DNA of 64,000 nt from positions 124,001-188,000 of the forward strand of contig FONB01000008.1 in the NCBI GenBank assembly GCA_900112785.1. Reading direction: 5' to 3'. Source of the DNA: Phytobacter palmae. Its GTDB lineage: Bacteria; Pseudomonadota; Gammaproteobacteria; Enterobacterales; Enterobacteriaceae. Position numbers and translations under genes: made by a program. Shown here piece after piece: positions 49,049 through 60,944 of this stretch (the first letter of the stretch is position 1; the number at the start of each line of letters is the position of its first letter). The notes under the pieces are model-generated. The model was not told where the DNA came from. It made no database searches and saw nothing but the letters and a program-made list of their open reading frames with translations.

Positions 49049-50008
49049 ATGAAAACTCAACCGACGATTGGTATTAGCGGCTGTTTGACCGGCTCGGCCG
49101 TGCGTTTCGATGGCGGCCATAAGCGCATGGGGTTTGTGATGGACGAACTCGCCCAGTGGGTGACGTTCAGCCCGGTTTGCCCGGAAATGGCTATGGGGTT
49201 ACCCGTTCCCCGCCCGGCATTGCGTCTGGTTCAGACCACCAGCGGAGAGATACGGATGCGCTTTAGCCAGGCGCCGAATGAGGATGTCACACAGAAAATA
49301 GATGACTTTACCGCCGCGTATCTGCCGCGGGTTGCCGAACTGGCTGGTTTCATCGTCTGTGCGAAATCACCGAGTTGCGGCATGGAACGTGTGCGACTGT
49401 ATGATGAAAAAGGGGGGCGCGGGCGTAAAGAGGGCGTGGGGCGTTTCACCGGCGCGTTACTTGCGGCGTACCCCTGGCTGCCGGTCGAGGAAGACGGTCG
49501 CCTGCATGACCCGGTATTGCGTGAGAACTTTGTGGAGCGGGTATTCGCTCTGCATGAGCTCAATAGCCTGCGGGCACGAGGTCTGACCCGTCATAGCCTG
49601 CTCGATTTTCATAGTCGCTACAAACTCCAGTTACTGGCGCACCATCAGGCAGGATATCGTGAAATCGGGCCGTTTGTAGCCTCACTTTCTGAGTGGGACA
49701 ATCTGGATGCGTTTTTCGAAGCTTACCGGGAAAAGCTGATGGCGATCCTCAAACATCCGGCGTCCCGCAAGAATCACACTAACGTGTTGATGCACATTCA
49801 GGGCTATTTTCACGGCAAGCTGACGCCTCGCCAGCGCGGTGAACTCCGGGAGGTTATCCTCCATTATCGTGCCGGACTGTTGCCGATACTTGCCCCTTTA
49901 ACGTTGCTCAAACACTATCTTGGTGAGTATCCAGACCACTACCTGCTGGCACAAAACTATTTTAATCCCTATCCCAACGACCTCGGGCTTCGCCTGAACC
50001 TCAAATAA
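49049..50008 (+). CDS. DUF523-DUF1722 (YbgA-type) protein
   Basis: The 319-residue protein joins an N-terminal DUF523 domain (GISGCLTGSAVRFDGGHKR, SPVCPEM, CAKSPSCGMERV) to a C-terminal DUF1722 domain (FHSRYKLQLLAHHQAGYREI near 185-205, NVLMHIQGYFHGKL). DUF523 proteins such as the thiouracil desulphidase TudS bind a [4Fe-4S] cluster through such cysteines. Similar fusions are often next to photolyase genes in light-regulated loci, and E. coli ybgA lies beside phrB. It has its own AGGAGAGGGG ribosome site 13 bases after the DUF3833 gene, so it is likely the last gene of the operon. Confidence 0.82.
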   Translation: MKTQPTIGISGCLTGSAVRFDGGHKRMGFVMDELAQWVTFSPVCPEMAMGLPVPRPALRLVQTTSGEIRMRFSQAPNEDVTQKIDDFTAAYLPRVAELAGFIVCAKSPSCGMERVRLYDEKGGRGRKEGVGRFTGALLAAYPWLPVEEDGRLHDPVLRENFVERVFALHELNSLRARGLTRHSLLDFHSRYKLQLLAHHQAGYREIGPFVASLSEWDNLDAFFEAYREKLMAILKHPASRKNHTNVLMHIQGYFHGKLTPRQRGELREVILHYRAGLLPILAPLTLLKHYLGEYPDHYLLAQNYFNPYPNDLGLRLNLK

Positions 50009-50014
50009 GCGGAT

Positions 50015-50048
50015 TGCAGTGACGTCAGGTGCGGGTGATGTCACTGCA
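50015..50048. terminator. stem-loop after the DUF523-DUF1722 gene
   Basis: TGCAGTGAC and GTCACTGCA form a perfect 9-bp stem just past the stop, with an inner complementary patch. No T-run follows, so it may mark a processed 3' end. Confidence 0.5.
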
Positions 50049-50117
50049 TAACCTGAGTTGGTGGTGCGCACATTACAGGGTAAAGTATCGCCCGAATTCA
50101 TCGCATGGGAATAAACA

Positions 50118-50678
50118 ATGGCTGGCTGGCAACATATCGACGAACTGCAGGATATTGCTGCAGATCTCCCGCGTTTCATTGAGGATCTGACACACCTTGT
50201 AACCCGCCTGGGGCTGGATATCCGTGACCTCAGTGCTGACCATATCTCGCTGCGTTGTCATCAGAATGCGACGGCTGAACGCTGGCGTCGCGGCTTTGAA
50301 CAGTGCGGCGAACTGCTCTCTGAAAACGTTATCAATGGCCGACCTATCTGTCTGTTCACCTTATCGCAGCCGGTGCAGGTAGCGCACTGGGCATTTACCG
50401 TGGTCGAACTGCCGTGGCCGGGGGAAAAACGTTACCCGCACGAGGGGTGGGAGCATATCGAAATTGTCCTGTCGGGGGCGCCGGAAACCCTCAATGCCCG
50501 CGCACTGGCGCTGCTTTCGGATGAAGGGTTGAGCCAGCCGGGGATTGTTGTGAAGACCAGTTCGCCAAAAGGCGAGCGCGAGCGCCTGCCAAACCCCACG
50601 CTTGCTGTGACGGATGGCAAAGTTACCGTCAAATTTCACCCCTGGTCGATAGAGGAAATTGTCGCCAGCGAGCAATAG
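50118..50678 (+). CDS. yecM: YecM family VOC-fold protein
   Basis: The 186-residue protein matches E. coli YecM (ADHISLRCHQNATAERWRRG, ELPWPGEKRYPHEGWEHIEI). It has a glyoxalase/extradiol-dioxygenase-like (VOC) fold with His and Glu residues that could bind a metal. Its activity is unknown. In E. coli it lies between argS and cutC; here the lipid operon separates it from argS. Confidence 0.93.
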   Translation: MAGWQHIDELQDIAADLPRFIEDLTHLVTRLGLDIRDLSADHISLRCHQNATAERWRRGFEQCGELLSENVINGRPICLFTLSQPVQVAHWAFTVVELPWPGEKRYPHEGWEHIEIVLSGAPETLNARALALLSDEGLSQPGIVVKTSSPKGERERLPNPTLAVTDGKVTVKFHPWSIEEIVASEQ

Positions 50679-50760
50679 AATTTCACTGTGTGAGGCGGCT
50701 CCGTATGTATGTTGTTAAAAAATGCCATGCTGAGAAGGCTGCATCTTCAAGGGAGAAGAG

Positions 50761-51504
50761 ATGACGTTACTGGAGATATGTTGCTATAGCGCAACCTGCG
50801 CGGAGACCGCGCAGAAAAACGGGGCAGACCGCATTGAATTGTGCGCCGCGCCGAAAGAAGGAGGGCTGACCCCCTCACTCGGCGTGCTTAAAGCCGCCCG
50901 TGGGCGGGTCACTATCCCTGTGCACCCGATTGTGCGCCCGCGCGGGGGCGATTTTTGCTACACCGACGATGAGTTCGCCGCCATGCTGGATGATATCCGG
51001 ACTATCCGCGAACTGGGTTTTCCGGGAATGGTGACTGGCGTGCTGGATGAGGACGGCAATGTCGATATGCCGCGTATGCAGCAGATTATTGAGGCGGCAG
51101 GGGACATGGCGGTAACTTTTCATCGCGCTTTCGATATGTGTGCGAAACCGCGCGAAGCTGCTGAAAAATTAAGGGATTTGGGGGTTGCCCGCATCCTGAC
51201 GTCAGGTCAGCAGGCGAGCGCAGAAAAAGGTATTTCATTAATTATGGAACTTAATACCCTTCCAGGTGTTCCAATCATTATGGCTGGCGCGGGTGTCCGT
51301 GCAGCGAACCTGAAGCGTTTTCTTGACGCAGGCGTGAAAGAAGTTCACAGCTCAGCGGGTATCTGGACACCATCGCCCATGCGTTATCGCAACAGAGGAT
51401 TGTCCATGTCGTCGGACACCGCCGCGGATGAGTATTCGCGTTATGGGGTGGACGGCGAGGCAGTAGCGGTGATGAAGACAATGATTGTTCAGCATCGCTC
51501 ATAA
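50761..51504 (+). CDS. cutC: CutC family copper homeostasis protein
   Basis: The 247-residue TIM-barrel protein is CutC ([33 protein letters not shown]-like loop [13 protein letters not shown]). It was linked to copper tolerance in E. coli, although part of that phenotype was later ascribed to an adjacent or overlapping small RNA effect. Cys and His residues at the N-terminus may bind Cu(I). A GGGAGAAGAG ribosome site precedes ATG. Confidence 0.93.
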   Translation: MTLLEICCYSATCAETAQKNGADRIELCAAPKEGGLTPSLGVLKAARGRVTIPVHPIVRPRGGDFCYTDDEFAAMLDDIRTIRELGFPGMVTGVLDEDGNVDMPRMQQIIEAAGDMAVTFHRAFDMCAKPREAAEKLRDLGVARILTSGQQASAEKGISLIMELNTLPGVPIIMAGAGVRAANLKRFLDAGVKEVHSSAGIWTPSPMRYRNRGLSMSSDTAADEYSRYGVDGEAVAVMKTMIVQHRS

Positions 51505-51553
51505 CCAGTTTTTACCGCGCATCATGTCGCCCAATATGATGCTTGCTCGTACC

Positions 51554-51584
51554 AGGCCCCTGCATTTAACAGGGGCCTTTTTTT
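51554..51584 (+). terminator. intrinsic terminator after cutC
   Basis: AGGCCCCTG-CATTTAA-CAGGGGCCT is followed by seven T. The stem is perfect. Confidence 0.93.
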
Positions 51585-51601
51585 ATCTTCCGCCTGCATA
51601 T

Positions 51602-51700
51602 TTCGGCCTGCAACGGCGTTGGCTTTCCTCGCTCACCCCGGTCACGTAGTTATCTACGCTCCCGGGGATGCGCTGCGTCGCCGCCTTGTTGCAAACCGAA
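51602..51700. repeat. long imperfect palindrome, intergenic repeat candidate
   Basis: The outer arms TTCGGCCTGCAAC and GTTGCAAACCGAA and the inner pairs CCCCGG/CCGGGG and CACGTAG/CTACG nest around TTAT, so about 100 bases can fold into one long stem with interruptions. This size and form recall ERIC-like or other miniature palindromic repeats of enterobacteria. Copy number elsewhere could not be checked. Confidence 0.55.
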
Positions 51701-51729
51701 CTACTCTGGCGAAAGGGCTTCGTCACTCA

Positions 51730-53480
<1,751 letters not shown>

Positions 53481-53876
53481 CTAATGCAGGGAGAAAACCA
53501 ACTCCCACGGCATATACCACAAGTTTGCAACCACCATCAGCAGGAGCGAACTCCAGGTCGCGCTCATACCGGAACGACGCCAGCTTAGCTGTCGATGATG
53601 AAGCCCGTAGTAATGCATTAAGCGTCCGGCAATAAGCAGGATGCCGCACACGTGAACCATCCAGGTTTCAGCGCCGTTCATCTCCATAAATAACAGCAAC
53701 ACTAATGCCAGCGGAATATATTCCACCGCATTGCCGTGAATACGGATGGCGCTTTGCAACTCGCTGAATCCACCGTCGCCATAGCTGACGCGGTATTGCA
53801 TGCGCAGACGCACAACATCAAATGAAAACTTAATGAGCAGTAACGCACCCAGCACGGCATACAGCGCGCTTACCAT
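53481..53876 (-). CDS. yecN: MAPEG-family membrane protein YecN
   Basis: The 131-residue integral membrane protein has four hydrophobic segments and the MAPEG pattern (RMQYRVSYGDGG, IRIHGNAVEYIPLALVLL, GRLMHYYGLHHRQ). MAPEG proteins include glutathione-dependent enzymes of lipid peroxide and eicosanoid metabolism; the bacterial role is unknown. Position and length match E. coli YecN. Confidence 0.92.
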   Translation of the reverse strand: MVSALYAVLGALLLIKFSFDVVRLRMQYRVSYGDGGFSELQSAIRIHGNAVEYIPLALVLLLFMEMNGAETWMVHVCGILLIAGRLMHYYGLHHRQLSWRRSGMSATWSSLLLMVVANLWYMPWELVFSLH

Positions 53877-53924
53877 ACAAACTCCCTTTATACGCGGATG
53901 GCGTTACAATGATAGGTAATCCGC

Positions 53925-54743
53925 TCAGAAAAGAGAAGATTGCTGAGGGATGGACGGAGGAGTCCCGATAGAAGGCAGCGCCTGCTGAAGATCTTTCCAC
54001 AGTACATCCACCAGTTCCGGCGACTGGCCGTTATCAGGGGTGTGCAAAAACAGATATGGCGTACACTGCTGTTCCCATTGCGGCAGCTTCTCCAGCCAGA
54101 CGCTGAATAATTGACGATTCTGTTCCATATCGTTACTGCCGATAAAGCGGATCAATGGGTTTTGCGCGGTCACCAGGGCGTGTACCGGCAGTTTGGGCTT
54201 CTTGCGCTGGGCATCAATCACCGCTTCGCTGTTTGGGATGGCGCTGTGAACAGGACGGCTATCAAGAATAACCCGGTTGACGCCGCGCTGATGCAGGCCG
54301 CGGTTGAGCGATAATTCCGTCTCGCCTTTGGCAAAAAATTCCGGATGACGCACTTCAACGCCGTAGGTGAAATCGGCAGGAAGGCCATCCAGAAAGGCCC
54401 ACAACGCCGGAAGATCGCGCGGACCAAAGGTGGCGGGCAGTTGTAACCAGTACTGACCGATGCGGGTTTCCAGCGGAGAAAGCCGACTGAAAAATTCCTG
54501 CGTCAAATCGCTACACTGGCGCAGCGAGGCCTGATGAGAAATGGTCGCCGGAAATTTAAAGCAAAAGCGAAAATCATCGTGGGTTTGATGGTACCAGCGC
54601 TGGACAATTTCGGCTTTCGGCAGTGCATACAGCGTGGTGTTGCCCTCCACACAGTTAAAGTGGCGGGCGTACTCTTCAAGGCTGGTGATGCCAAGGCGCA
54701 CCCATTTCGGGTGCGACCATTGCGGCAGGCCAAGGTAAATCAT
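53925..54743 (-). CDS. yecE: DUF72 family protein YecE
   Basis: The 272-residue DUF72 protein has a TIM-barrel-like fold ([53 protein letters not shown]). The function is not established. It overlaps the upstream yecD by four bases. Confidence 0.92.
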   Translation of the reverse strand: MIYLGLPQWSHPKWVRLGITSLEEYARHFNCVEGNTTLYALPKAEIVQRWYHQTHDDFRFCFKFPATISHQASLRQCSDLTQEFFSRLSPLETRIGQYWLQLPATFGPRDLPALWAFLDGLPADFTYGVEVRHPEFFAKGETELSLNRGLHQRGVNRVILDSRPVHSAIPNSEAVIDAQRKKPKLPVHALVTAQNPLIRFIGSNDMEQNRQLFSVWLEKLPQWEQQCTPYLFLHTPDNGQSPELVDVLWKDLQQALPSIGTPPSIPQQSSLF

Positions 54744-55306
54744 AGTGCGGTCAGGATCTCCTGGCTGCTGCGCACGCGGCCAATCCGCGGGAAGATATAT
54801 TTCATGCTGCCCTGGTGCTGTTCACTGCTGGCAGCGGAGCAGGCATCTTCTACCACCACCAGGTTAAAGCCCAACTCCCAGGCGTTGCGGGCGGTGGATT
54901 CCACGCCGATGTTAGTGGAAATACCACACAGGACGATGGTATCGATACCGCGGCGGCGCAGTTGCAGTTCAAGGTCGGTACCGTAGAATGCGCCCCACTG
55001 GCGCTTGGTGACCTCAATGTCGCTCGCTTTCTTGCCCAGCGCCAGCGGATACGTCCACCAGTTTTCCGGCAACGCGTGACCGCCTGTCTGCGCATCGACC
55101 GGCTGTTTTAGCGCTTCAGCAAAATCGGCAGACCAGCCAACGCGCACCAGAATTACCGGTGCATTTTTTGCGCGAAACGCCTCAGCCAGCTTTGCGGCAC
55201 GTTTCACCACATCCTCAGCGCTGTGCGGACCACCGGCAAACGGCAGAATACCTTCCTGTAAATCAATAACCACCAGGGCGGTGTGGGCAGCATTAAGCTC
55301 AAGCAT
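54740..55306 (-). CDS. yecD: isochorismatase-family hydrolase YecD
   Basis: The 188-residue protein has the cysteine hydrolase triad of the isochorismatase superfamily: Asp in [10 protein letters not shown] (near 17), Lys in [12 protein letters not shown] (near 110) and Cys in [15 protein letters not shown] (near 145). Relatives hydrolyse isochorismate, nicotinamide or carbamoyl compounds; the substrate of YecD is not known. First gene of the minus-strand run yecD-yecE-yecN-cmoA-cmoB and divergent from aspS. Confidence 0.92.
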   Translation of the reverse strand: MLELNAAHTALVVIDLQEGILPFAGGPHSAEDVVKRAAKLAEAFRAKNAPVILVRVGWSADFAEALKQPVDAQTGGHALPENWWTYPLALGKKASDIEVTKRQWGAFYGTDLELQLRRRGIDTIVLCGISTNIGVESTARNAWELGFNLVVVEDACSAASSEQHQGSMKYIFPRIGRVRSSQEILTAL

Positions 55307-55574
55307 GATAACTCCTGAAAAAAGAATGAGGTCGCACTTACCTTACGCGGTATCCTGCTGCACCCGGTTTACAAATTTTGTTAATTTTTGTGAGAATACG
55401 CACTAAGCGTGTGCAGCAAACGCGCGTACAGGCGGTATCGGGCTTATCGTGTGCCATTATTTCCAGTATAATAGCCGCCTTTTTTCATCCAGTTGTGACA
55501 TTCAGCTAAAGCTGCGACATCGTCGCCTGCACGGCAGGCAACAATCAGCCTGCGGCAAAGTTAAGGGATATCTC
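55307..55574. promoter_or_regulatory. yecD-aspS divergent promoter region
   Basis: A consensus -10 TATAAT (55467-55472) is followed by a GC-rich AGCCGCC stretch, as in strongly growth-regulated promoters (discriminator-like), and should drive aspS with a leader of about 95 bases. The -35 (TTATCG, 55444-55449) is poor. Nothing specific was seen for yecD. Confidence 0.6.
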
Positions 55575-57359
55575 ATGCGTACAGAATATTGCGGACAGTT
55601 GCGTAAGTCCCACGTGGGGCAGCAGGTGACTCTGTGTGGTTGGGTCAATCGTCGTCGTGATCTCGGCAGCCTCATTTTTATTGATATGCGCGATCGTGAA
55701 GGCATCGTCCAGGTGTTCTTCGACCCGGACGCCGAAGCATTCAAACTGGCTTCCGAACTGCGTAATGAGTTCTGCATCGTGGTAACCGGCACCGTGCGTG
55801 CTCGTGACGAAAAAAACGTCAACAGCGATATGGCGACCGGCGAAGTGGAAGTGTTTGCCACCGAACTGACCATTATCAACCGCTCTGAGCCGCTGCCGCT
55901 GGATTCCAATCAGGTCAATACCGAAGAAGCGCGTCTGAAATACCGCTATCTGGACCTGCGTCGTCCTGAAATGGCCCAGCGTCTGAAAACCCGCGCCAAA
56001 ATTACCAGCTTCGTGCGTCGTTTTATGGATGACCACGGTTTCCTTGATATCGAAACCCCGATGCTGACTAAAGCGACGCCGGAAGGCGCGCGCGACTATC
56101 TGGTGCCGTCACGCGTACATAAAGGCAAATTCTACGCGTTGCCGCAGTCTCCACAGCTGTTCAAACAGCTGCTGATGATGTCCGGTTTCGATCGCTACTA
56201 TCAGATTGTGAAATGCTTCCGTGATGAAGATCTGCGTGCTGACCGTCAGCCAGAATTCACTCAAATCGACGTCGAAACCTCCTTTATGACCGCACCGCAG
56301 GTGCGTGAAGTGATGGAAGAGTTGATCCGCAACCTGTGGCTGGATATTAAAGGCGTCGATCTGGGCCAGTTCCCGATCATGACTTTTGCCGAAGCCGAGC
56401 GTCGTTACGGTTCCGATAAACCGGACCTGCGTAACCCGATGGAGCTGGTAGACGTTGCTGACCTGCTGAAAAACGTTGAGTTTGCGGTATTTGCCGGCCC
56501 GGCTAATGATGCGAAAGGCCGTGTTGCCGCACTGCGTGTACCGGGTGGTGCCTCTCTGACCCGTAAACTGATTGATGAATACGGCAATTTTGTGAAGATC
56601 TATGGCGCGAAAGGGCTGGCTTACATCAAAGTGACCGAACGTGCGAAAGGCATTGAAGGCATCAACAGCCCGGTGGCGAAATTCCTGACTGCGGACATTG
56701 TCGAAGCGATTCTGGAACGTACCGGTGCGCAGGATGGCGACATGATTTTCTTCGGCGCAGACAACAAGAAAGTGGTTGCCGATGCGCTGGGTGCGCTGCG
56801 TCTGAAACTCGGTAAGGATCTGAACCTGACCGATGAGAGCAAATGGGCGCCGCTGTGGGTTATCGACTTCCCGATGTTTGAAGATGATGGTGAAGGCGGC
56901 CTGACCGCGATGCACCATCCGTTCACTTCACCGAAAGACATGACGGCACAGGAGTTGAAAGCCGCGCCGGAAGATGCGGTCGCGAACGCATACGACATGG
57001 TTATCAACGGTTACGAAGTCGGCGGCGGTTCTGTACGTATTCACCGTGGTGACATGCAGCAGACTGTGTTCGGCATTCTGGGCATTACTGAGCAGGAACA
57101 GCGCGAGAAGTTCGGTTTCCTGCTCGATGCGCTGAAATTCGGTACGCCGCCGCACGCTGGCCTGGCATTTGGTCTGGATCGTCTGACCATGCTGCTGACC
57201 GGTACCGACAACATTCGTGACGTTATTGCTTTCCCGAAAACCACTGCTGCGGCGTGTCTGATGACCGAAGCACCGAGCTTTGCTAACCCGGCCTCCCTGG
57301 CGGAACTGGGTATTCAGGTGCTTGCGAAAGCGTCAAAAGAGATTTCGGAGAACGAGTAA
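55575..57359 (+). CDS. aspS: aspartyl-tRNA synthetase
   Basis: The 594-residue class II synthetase of the bacterial type has an N-terminal OB-fold anticodon domain ([20 protein letters not shown]), motif 2 ([19 protein letters not shown]), the bacterial GAD insertion and motif 3 ([14 protein letters not shown]). The ATG at 55575 with AAGGGA upstream fits the E. coli N-terminus [10 protein letters not shown]; in-frame sequence before it covers the promoter. nudB follows one base after the stop. Confidence 0.98.
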   Translation: MRTEYCGQLRKSHVGQQVTLCGWVNRRRDLGSLIFIDMRDREGIVQVFFDPDAEAFKLASELRNEFCIVVTGTVRARDEKNVNSDMATGEVEVFATELTIINRSEPLPLDSNQVNTEEARLKYRYLDLRRPEMAQRLKTRAKITSFVRRFMDDHGFLDIETPMLTKATPEGARDYLVPSRVHKGKFYALPQSPQLFKQLLMMSGFDRYYQIVKCFRDEDLRADRQPEFTQIDVETSFMTAPQVREVMEELIRNLWLDIKGVDLGQFPIMTFAEAERRYGSDKPDLRNPMELVDVADLLKNVEFAVFAGPANDAKGRVAALRVPGGASLTRKLIDEYGNFVKIYGAKGLAYIKVTERAKGIEGINSPVAKFLTADIVEAILERTGAQDGDMIFFGADNKKVVADALGALRLKLGKDLNLTDESKWAPLWVIDFPMFEDDGEGGLTAMHHPFTSPKDMTAQELKAAPEDAVANAYDMVINGYEVGGGSVRIHRGDMQQTVFGILGITEQEQREKFGFLLDALKFGTPPHAGLAFGLDRLTMLLTGTDNIRDVIAFPKTTAAACLMTEAPSFANPASLAELGIQVLAKASKEISENE

Positions 57360-57360
57360 T

Positions 57361-57804
57361 ATGCCATTCAAGCATCCCGTTTCTGTCTTAGTTGTTATTT
57401 ATGCCCAGGACACGAAGCGGGTGCTGATGCTGCAGCGACGCGACGATCCCGATTTCTGGCAGTCGGTTACCGGCAGCCTGGAGGAGGGGGAATCCGCGTC
57501 GCAAGCCGCCGCGCGTGAAGTAAAGGAAGAGGTCGCCATTGACGTTGCGCAAGAGCAACTGGCCTTAATTGACTGTCAGCGCACGGTGGAGTTTGAAATT
57601 TTTGAACATTTACGTCATCGCTATGCCCCCGGCGTGGTGCGCAATACTGAATCATGGTTCTGTCTTGCGCTACCCCATGAGCGGTCGGTCGTGTTCACTG
57701 AACATCTGGCTTACCGCTGGGTTGATGCACCGCAAGCGGCCGCATTAACCAAGTCATGGAGCAACCGGCAGGCGATTGAAGAATTTGTAATTGATGCCGT
57801 ATAA
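57361..57804 (+). CDS. nudB: dihydroneopterin triphosphate diphosphatase NudB
   Basis: The 147-residue Nudix hydrolase carries the motif G38-x5-E44-x7-R52-E53-x2-E56-E57. NudB removes pyrophosphate from dihydroneopterin triphosphate, the committed step of folate synthesis after FolE. The position between aspS and yebC is as in E. coli. The final glycine of the Nudix box is Ala, a position also variable in E. coli NudB. Confidence 0.96.
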   Translation: MPFKHPVSVLVVIYAQDTKRVLMLQRRDDPDFWQSVTGSLEEGESASQAAAREVKEEVAIDVAQEQLALIDCQRTVEFEIFEHLRHRYAPGVVRNTESWFCLALPHERSVVFTEHLAYRWVDAPQAAALTKSWSNRQAIEEFVIDAV

Positions 57805-57830
57805 ATCAACGGTTAAGTGGAGAGTTTCTT

Positions 57831-58571
57831 ATGGCAGGTCACAGTAAATGGGCCAACACCAAACACCGCAAAGCGGCACAGGATGCCAAGCGCGGTAAAA
57901 TCTTTACCAAAATTATTCGTGAGCTGGTTACCGCAGCGCGCCTTGGCGGCGGCGATATCGGTTCCAACCCGCGTCTGCGTGCGGCAGTGGATAAAGCGCT
58001 GTCAAACAACATGACCCGTGACACCCTGAACCGTGCTATCGCACGTGGCGTGGGCGGCGATGAAGACGCGAACATGGAAACCATTATTTATGAAGGTTAC
58101 GGTCCTGGCGGCACAGCGGTGATGGTGGAATGTCTGTCTGACAACCGCAACCGTACCGTTGCAGAAGTACGCCATGCCTTCACCAAAACCGGTGGTAACC
58201 TGGGCACTGACGGTTCCGTTTCTTACCTGTTCAGCAAAAAAGGCGTGATCTCTTTCGAGAAAGGCGACGAAGACACGATCATGGAAGCCGCGCTGGAAGC
58301 GGGCGCAGAAGACGTTGTGACCTTCGACGACGGTGCCATTGACGTGTATACCGCATGGGAAGAGATGGGCGCTGTGCGCGATGCGCTGGAAGCAGCAGGT
58401 CTGAAAGCTGACAACGCCGAAGTCTCCATGATCCCGTCAACCAAAGCAGATATGGATGCAGAAACCGCACCGAAACTGCTGCGTTTGATCGACATGCTGG
58501 AAGATTGCGACGATGTGCAGGAAGTTTACCATAACGGTGAAATTTCTGACGAGGTTGCGGCTACTCTTTGA
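57831..58571 (+). CDS. yebC: YebC/PmpR family protein
   Basis: The 246-residue protein starts [20 protein letters not shown], the hallmark of YebC/TACO1 proteins. Formerly called transcription regulators, they are now linked to easing ribosome stalling at proline-rich stretches, at least for the related proteins tested. The length matches E. coli. It probably belongs to the nudB-yebC-ruvC transcript. Confidence 0.97.
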   Translation: MAGHSKWANTKHRKAAQDAKRGKIFTKIIRELVTAARLGGGDIGSNPRLRAAVDKALSNNMTRDTLNRAIARGVGGDEDANMETIIYEGYGPGGTAVMVECLSDNRNRTVAEVRHAFTKTGGNLGTDGSVSYLFSKKGVISFEKGDEDTIMEAALEAGAEDVVTFDDGAIDVYTAWEEMGAVRDALEAAGLKADNAEVSMIPSTKADMDAETAPKLLRLIDMLEDCDDVQEVYHNGEISDEVAATL

Positions 58572-58605
58572 TGAGGCAACTTGTCACAACAACCGGAGAC
58601 GCGTG

Positions 58606-59127
58606 ATGGCTGTCATTCTCGGTATCGACCCGGGTTCACGCGTAACCGGTTACGGTGTGATTCGCCAGGTAGGCAGGCAACTGACCTACCTGGGCAGCGG
58701 ATGCATCCGTACCAAAGTTGATGATTTACCGTCGCGCCTGAAATTAATCTATGCCGGTGTGACGGAAATCATCACCCAGTTCCAGCCCGATTACTTCGCG
58801 ATTGAACAAGTGTTTATGGCAAAAAACGCCGATTCTGCGCTCAAGCTTGGGCAGGCGCGCGGCGTGGCCATTGTGGCTGCCGTAAACCAGGATCTGCCAG
58901 TATTTGAATATGCGGCTCGCCAGGTCAAACAAACAGTAGTGGGAATTGGCAGCGCGGAGAAAAGCCAGGTTCAGCATATGGTACGCACCTTGCTGAAACT
59001 TCCGGCGAACCCGCAGGCAGATGCCGCCGATGCCCTGGCGATAGCTATCACCCATTGTCATGTCAGCCAGAATGCGATGCAGATGAGCGACACCCGGCTT
59101 AATCTGGCGCGCGGGCGGCTGCGCTAA
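58606..59127 (+). CDS. ruvC: Holliday junction resolvase RuvC
   Basis: The 173-residue endonuclease cuts four-way junctions within the RuvABC resolvasome. Metal-binding acidic residues are visible: Asp in LGIDPGSR, Glu in FAIEQVFM, and the Asp pair in [19 protein letters not shown] precedes ATG 58606. Its last 29 bases overlap the 3' end of the convergent regulator gene. In E. coli ruvA follows nearby; here two extra genes intervene. Confidence 0.97.
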   Translation: MAVILGIDPGSRVTGYGVIRQVGRQLTYLGSGCIRTKVDDLPSRLKLIYAGVTEIITQFQPDYFAIEQVFMAKNADSALKLGQARGVAIVAAVNQDLPVFEYAARQVKQTVVGIGSAEKSQVQHMVRTLLKLPANPQADAADALAIAITHCHVSQNAMQMSDTRLNLARGRLR

Positions 59128-59941
59128 GTAACGCGCTGATCTTTTGGGCATCCTCTGGCGTTGAGGGGTTATAAACAATCATCGTCAGATCCGGCTGCCC
59201 TTCAACGGCGAAACTCGAATACTCCATCGATAACCTCCCCGCCTCGCGATGGATCAACACTTTTGTGCCTTCTCCCATCGTGTCGATGGTATTGCTGCGC
59301 CAGAGCTCGGCAAACAGCGGCGATGCGGCCATCAATTCATCAATAAGCGGTTTTACCTCTTCTGCTGCGCCTGAACGGGTGGCATCCGCGCGAAAGGCGG
59401 CGACCAGTGACTGCGCCAGACCTTCCCAGTCTGTTTGTACCTCGCGTACTTGCGGGTCGAGAAAAATGCGCCGCAGAATATTGCGTTCGGCAGGGGGCAA
59501 CTTTGCATAATCGGTTAGCACTACGGCAGCTGGCTGATTCCATGCCAGAACACACCAGGTCGCGGTGCGGATCATCGCCGGGCTGAGCGTCATGCAATCC
59601 AGCACCTTTTGCAGCCGCGCCGTGACGGCCAGCGACGGGGTATAACGCACCTCAGGAGCGCGACCAAGCGCCAGATGGAAGACATGCTCACGTTCGGGTG
59701 GGGTAAGTTGTAAGGCGTGACATAAGCGCTCCAGCACTTCTGCTGAGGGAGTACCGCCGCGTCCTTGTTCGAGCCATGTGTACCAGGTGGCACTAATACA
59801 GGCCAGATGCGCCACCTCTTCACGGCGTAATCCAGGCGTGCGGCGTCGACCGGTATGAAAACCAAGCGCATCCGGGTTGAGACGCGCACGGCGGTGTTTG
59901 AGGTAATCGCCTAACTCTGTGGGACGGGTATCGCGCTGCAT
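59099..59941 (-). CDS. XRE-type HTH regulator with MmyB-like ligand domain
   Basis: The 280-residue protein has an N-terminal HTH ([49 protein letters not shown]) and a C-terminal MmyB-like PAS-related domain ([40 protein letters not shown]) thought to bind fatty acids or similar ligands in family members. It is divergent from an NAD-dependent reductase gene, the usual arrangement in which the regulator represses both itself and its neighbour. Not present here in E. coli. Confidence 0.85.
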   Translation of the reverse strand: MQRDTRPTELGDYLKHRRARLNPDALGFHTGRRRTPGLRREEVAHLACISATWYTWLEQGRGGTPSAEVLERLCHALQLTPPEREHVFHLALGRAPEVRYTPSLAVTARLQKVLDCMTLSPAMIRTATWCVLAWNQPAAVVLTDYAKLPPAERNILRRIFLDPQVREVQTDWEGLAQSLVAAFRADATRSGAAEEVKPLIDELMAASPLFAELWRSNTIDTMGEGTKVLIHREAGRLSMEYSSFAVEGQPDLTMIVYNPSTPEDAQKISALLSAAARAPD

Positions 59942-59994
59942 CCTGTTAGTCCTTATACCACGATAATGTCACTACTTTTCACCTCTGAGGATAT

Positions 59995-60014
59995 TCATCA
60001 CTATCACGCGATGA
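59995..60014. promoter_or_regulatory. possible operator between the HTH gene and the reductase gene
   Basis: TCATC-N10-GATGA is a small inverted repeat in the 95-base divergent intergenic region, the natural place for the regulator to act. Evidence is weak. Confidence 0.3.
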
Positions 60015-60036
60015 GTCAACACAAGGGGAGTTAGCT

Positions 60037-60906
60037 ATGCATGTTTTTCTGACGGGGGCGTCTGGCTGGGTCGGTTCAGCCGTCGCTGAGGATCTGCTGG
60101 CCGCCGGGCATCAGGTGACCGGGCTGGTGCGCAATGCGGAAAAAGCACAGGCGCTGGTGGCCCTGGGGATGGAGGTGGTTACCGGAACGCTGGACGATCA
60201 CCCATTACTGCATGACGGCGCAAATCGTGCGGATGCGGTTATTCATACCGCCTTCAACCATGATTTTTCACGCTTTAGCGAGAATTGCGCGCAGGATGAG
60301 CGCGCCATCCGGATTCTGGGGGATGCGCTACGCGGTAGCGATCGTCCACTGCTGGTGACCTCCGGGCTGGCAATGATCGCCCAGGGACGTCTGGCGACAG
60401 AAAATGACCTGCCGTTTGTGGCGCCGTCGTATCCACGCCGCTCTGAGCCTGCTGCGCGTGAACTGGCGGACAATGGCGTGCGGGCAGCGACGGTACGCCT
60501 GCCGCCGACGGTTCACGGCGTGGGCGATCACGGGTTTATTCCCATCCTGATGAGGCTTGCAAAGCAAACGGGTGTCTCGGCCTGGCCTGCGGACATTGCG
60601 AACCGCTGGGCGGCCGTGCATCGCCGGGATGCTGCCACGCTTTATCGGTTAGCGCTGGAGACGGGAGTGACTCAGGCGGTCTATCACGCGGTGGCGGAGG
60701 AGAGCATTCTGTTTCGCGACATCGCGCAGGCCATCGCTAACCACCTGGGCATTCCCGCTGAGCCGCGTGCGAGGGACCATTTTGGCTGGTTTGCTGATTT
60801 TGCTTCTCTTGATATGGCAGCAAGCAGTGAACAGACGCGCACGGCGCTGGGCTGGAATCCGACACATCCTGGGCTGTTTGCCGATCTGGCACAGACGGAA
60901 TATTAG
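60037..60906 (+). CDS. NAD(P)-dependent epimerase/reductase (extended SDR)
   Basis: The 289-residue protein has an N-terminal Rossmann motif ([20 protein letters not shown]) and the downstream pattern of atypical extended SDRs ([34 protein letters not shown]). The usual YxxxK is not obvious: [12 protein letters not shown] occupies that region, so the catalytic residues may differ. Such genes with a divergent MmyB-type regulator are often horizontally shared detoxification cassettes. AAGGGGAG precedes the start. Confidence 0.82.
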   Translation: MHVFLTGASGWVGSAVAEDLLAAGHQVTGLVRNAEKAQALVALGMEVVTGTLDDHPLLHDGANRADAVIHTAFNHDFSRFSENCAQDERAIRILGDALRGSDRPLLVTSGLAMIAQGRLATENDLPFVAPSYPRRSEPAARELADNGVRAATVRLPPTVHGVGDHGFIPILMRLAKQTGVSAWPADIANRWAAVHRRDAATLYRLALETGVTQAVYHAVAEESILFRDIAQAIANHLGIPAEPRARDHFGWFADFASLDMAASSEQTRTALGWNPTHPGLFADLAQTEY

Positions 60907-60944
60907 GCCAGTAAGCAAACACACTTCGCTTTTCATCAATAAGC

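Noticed and set aside
56109-56918. Antisense frame of 269 codons inside aspS
   Set aside because: Shadow of aspS with no ribosome site or domain signature.
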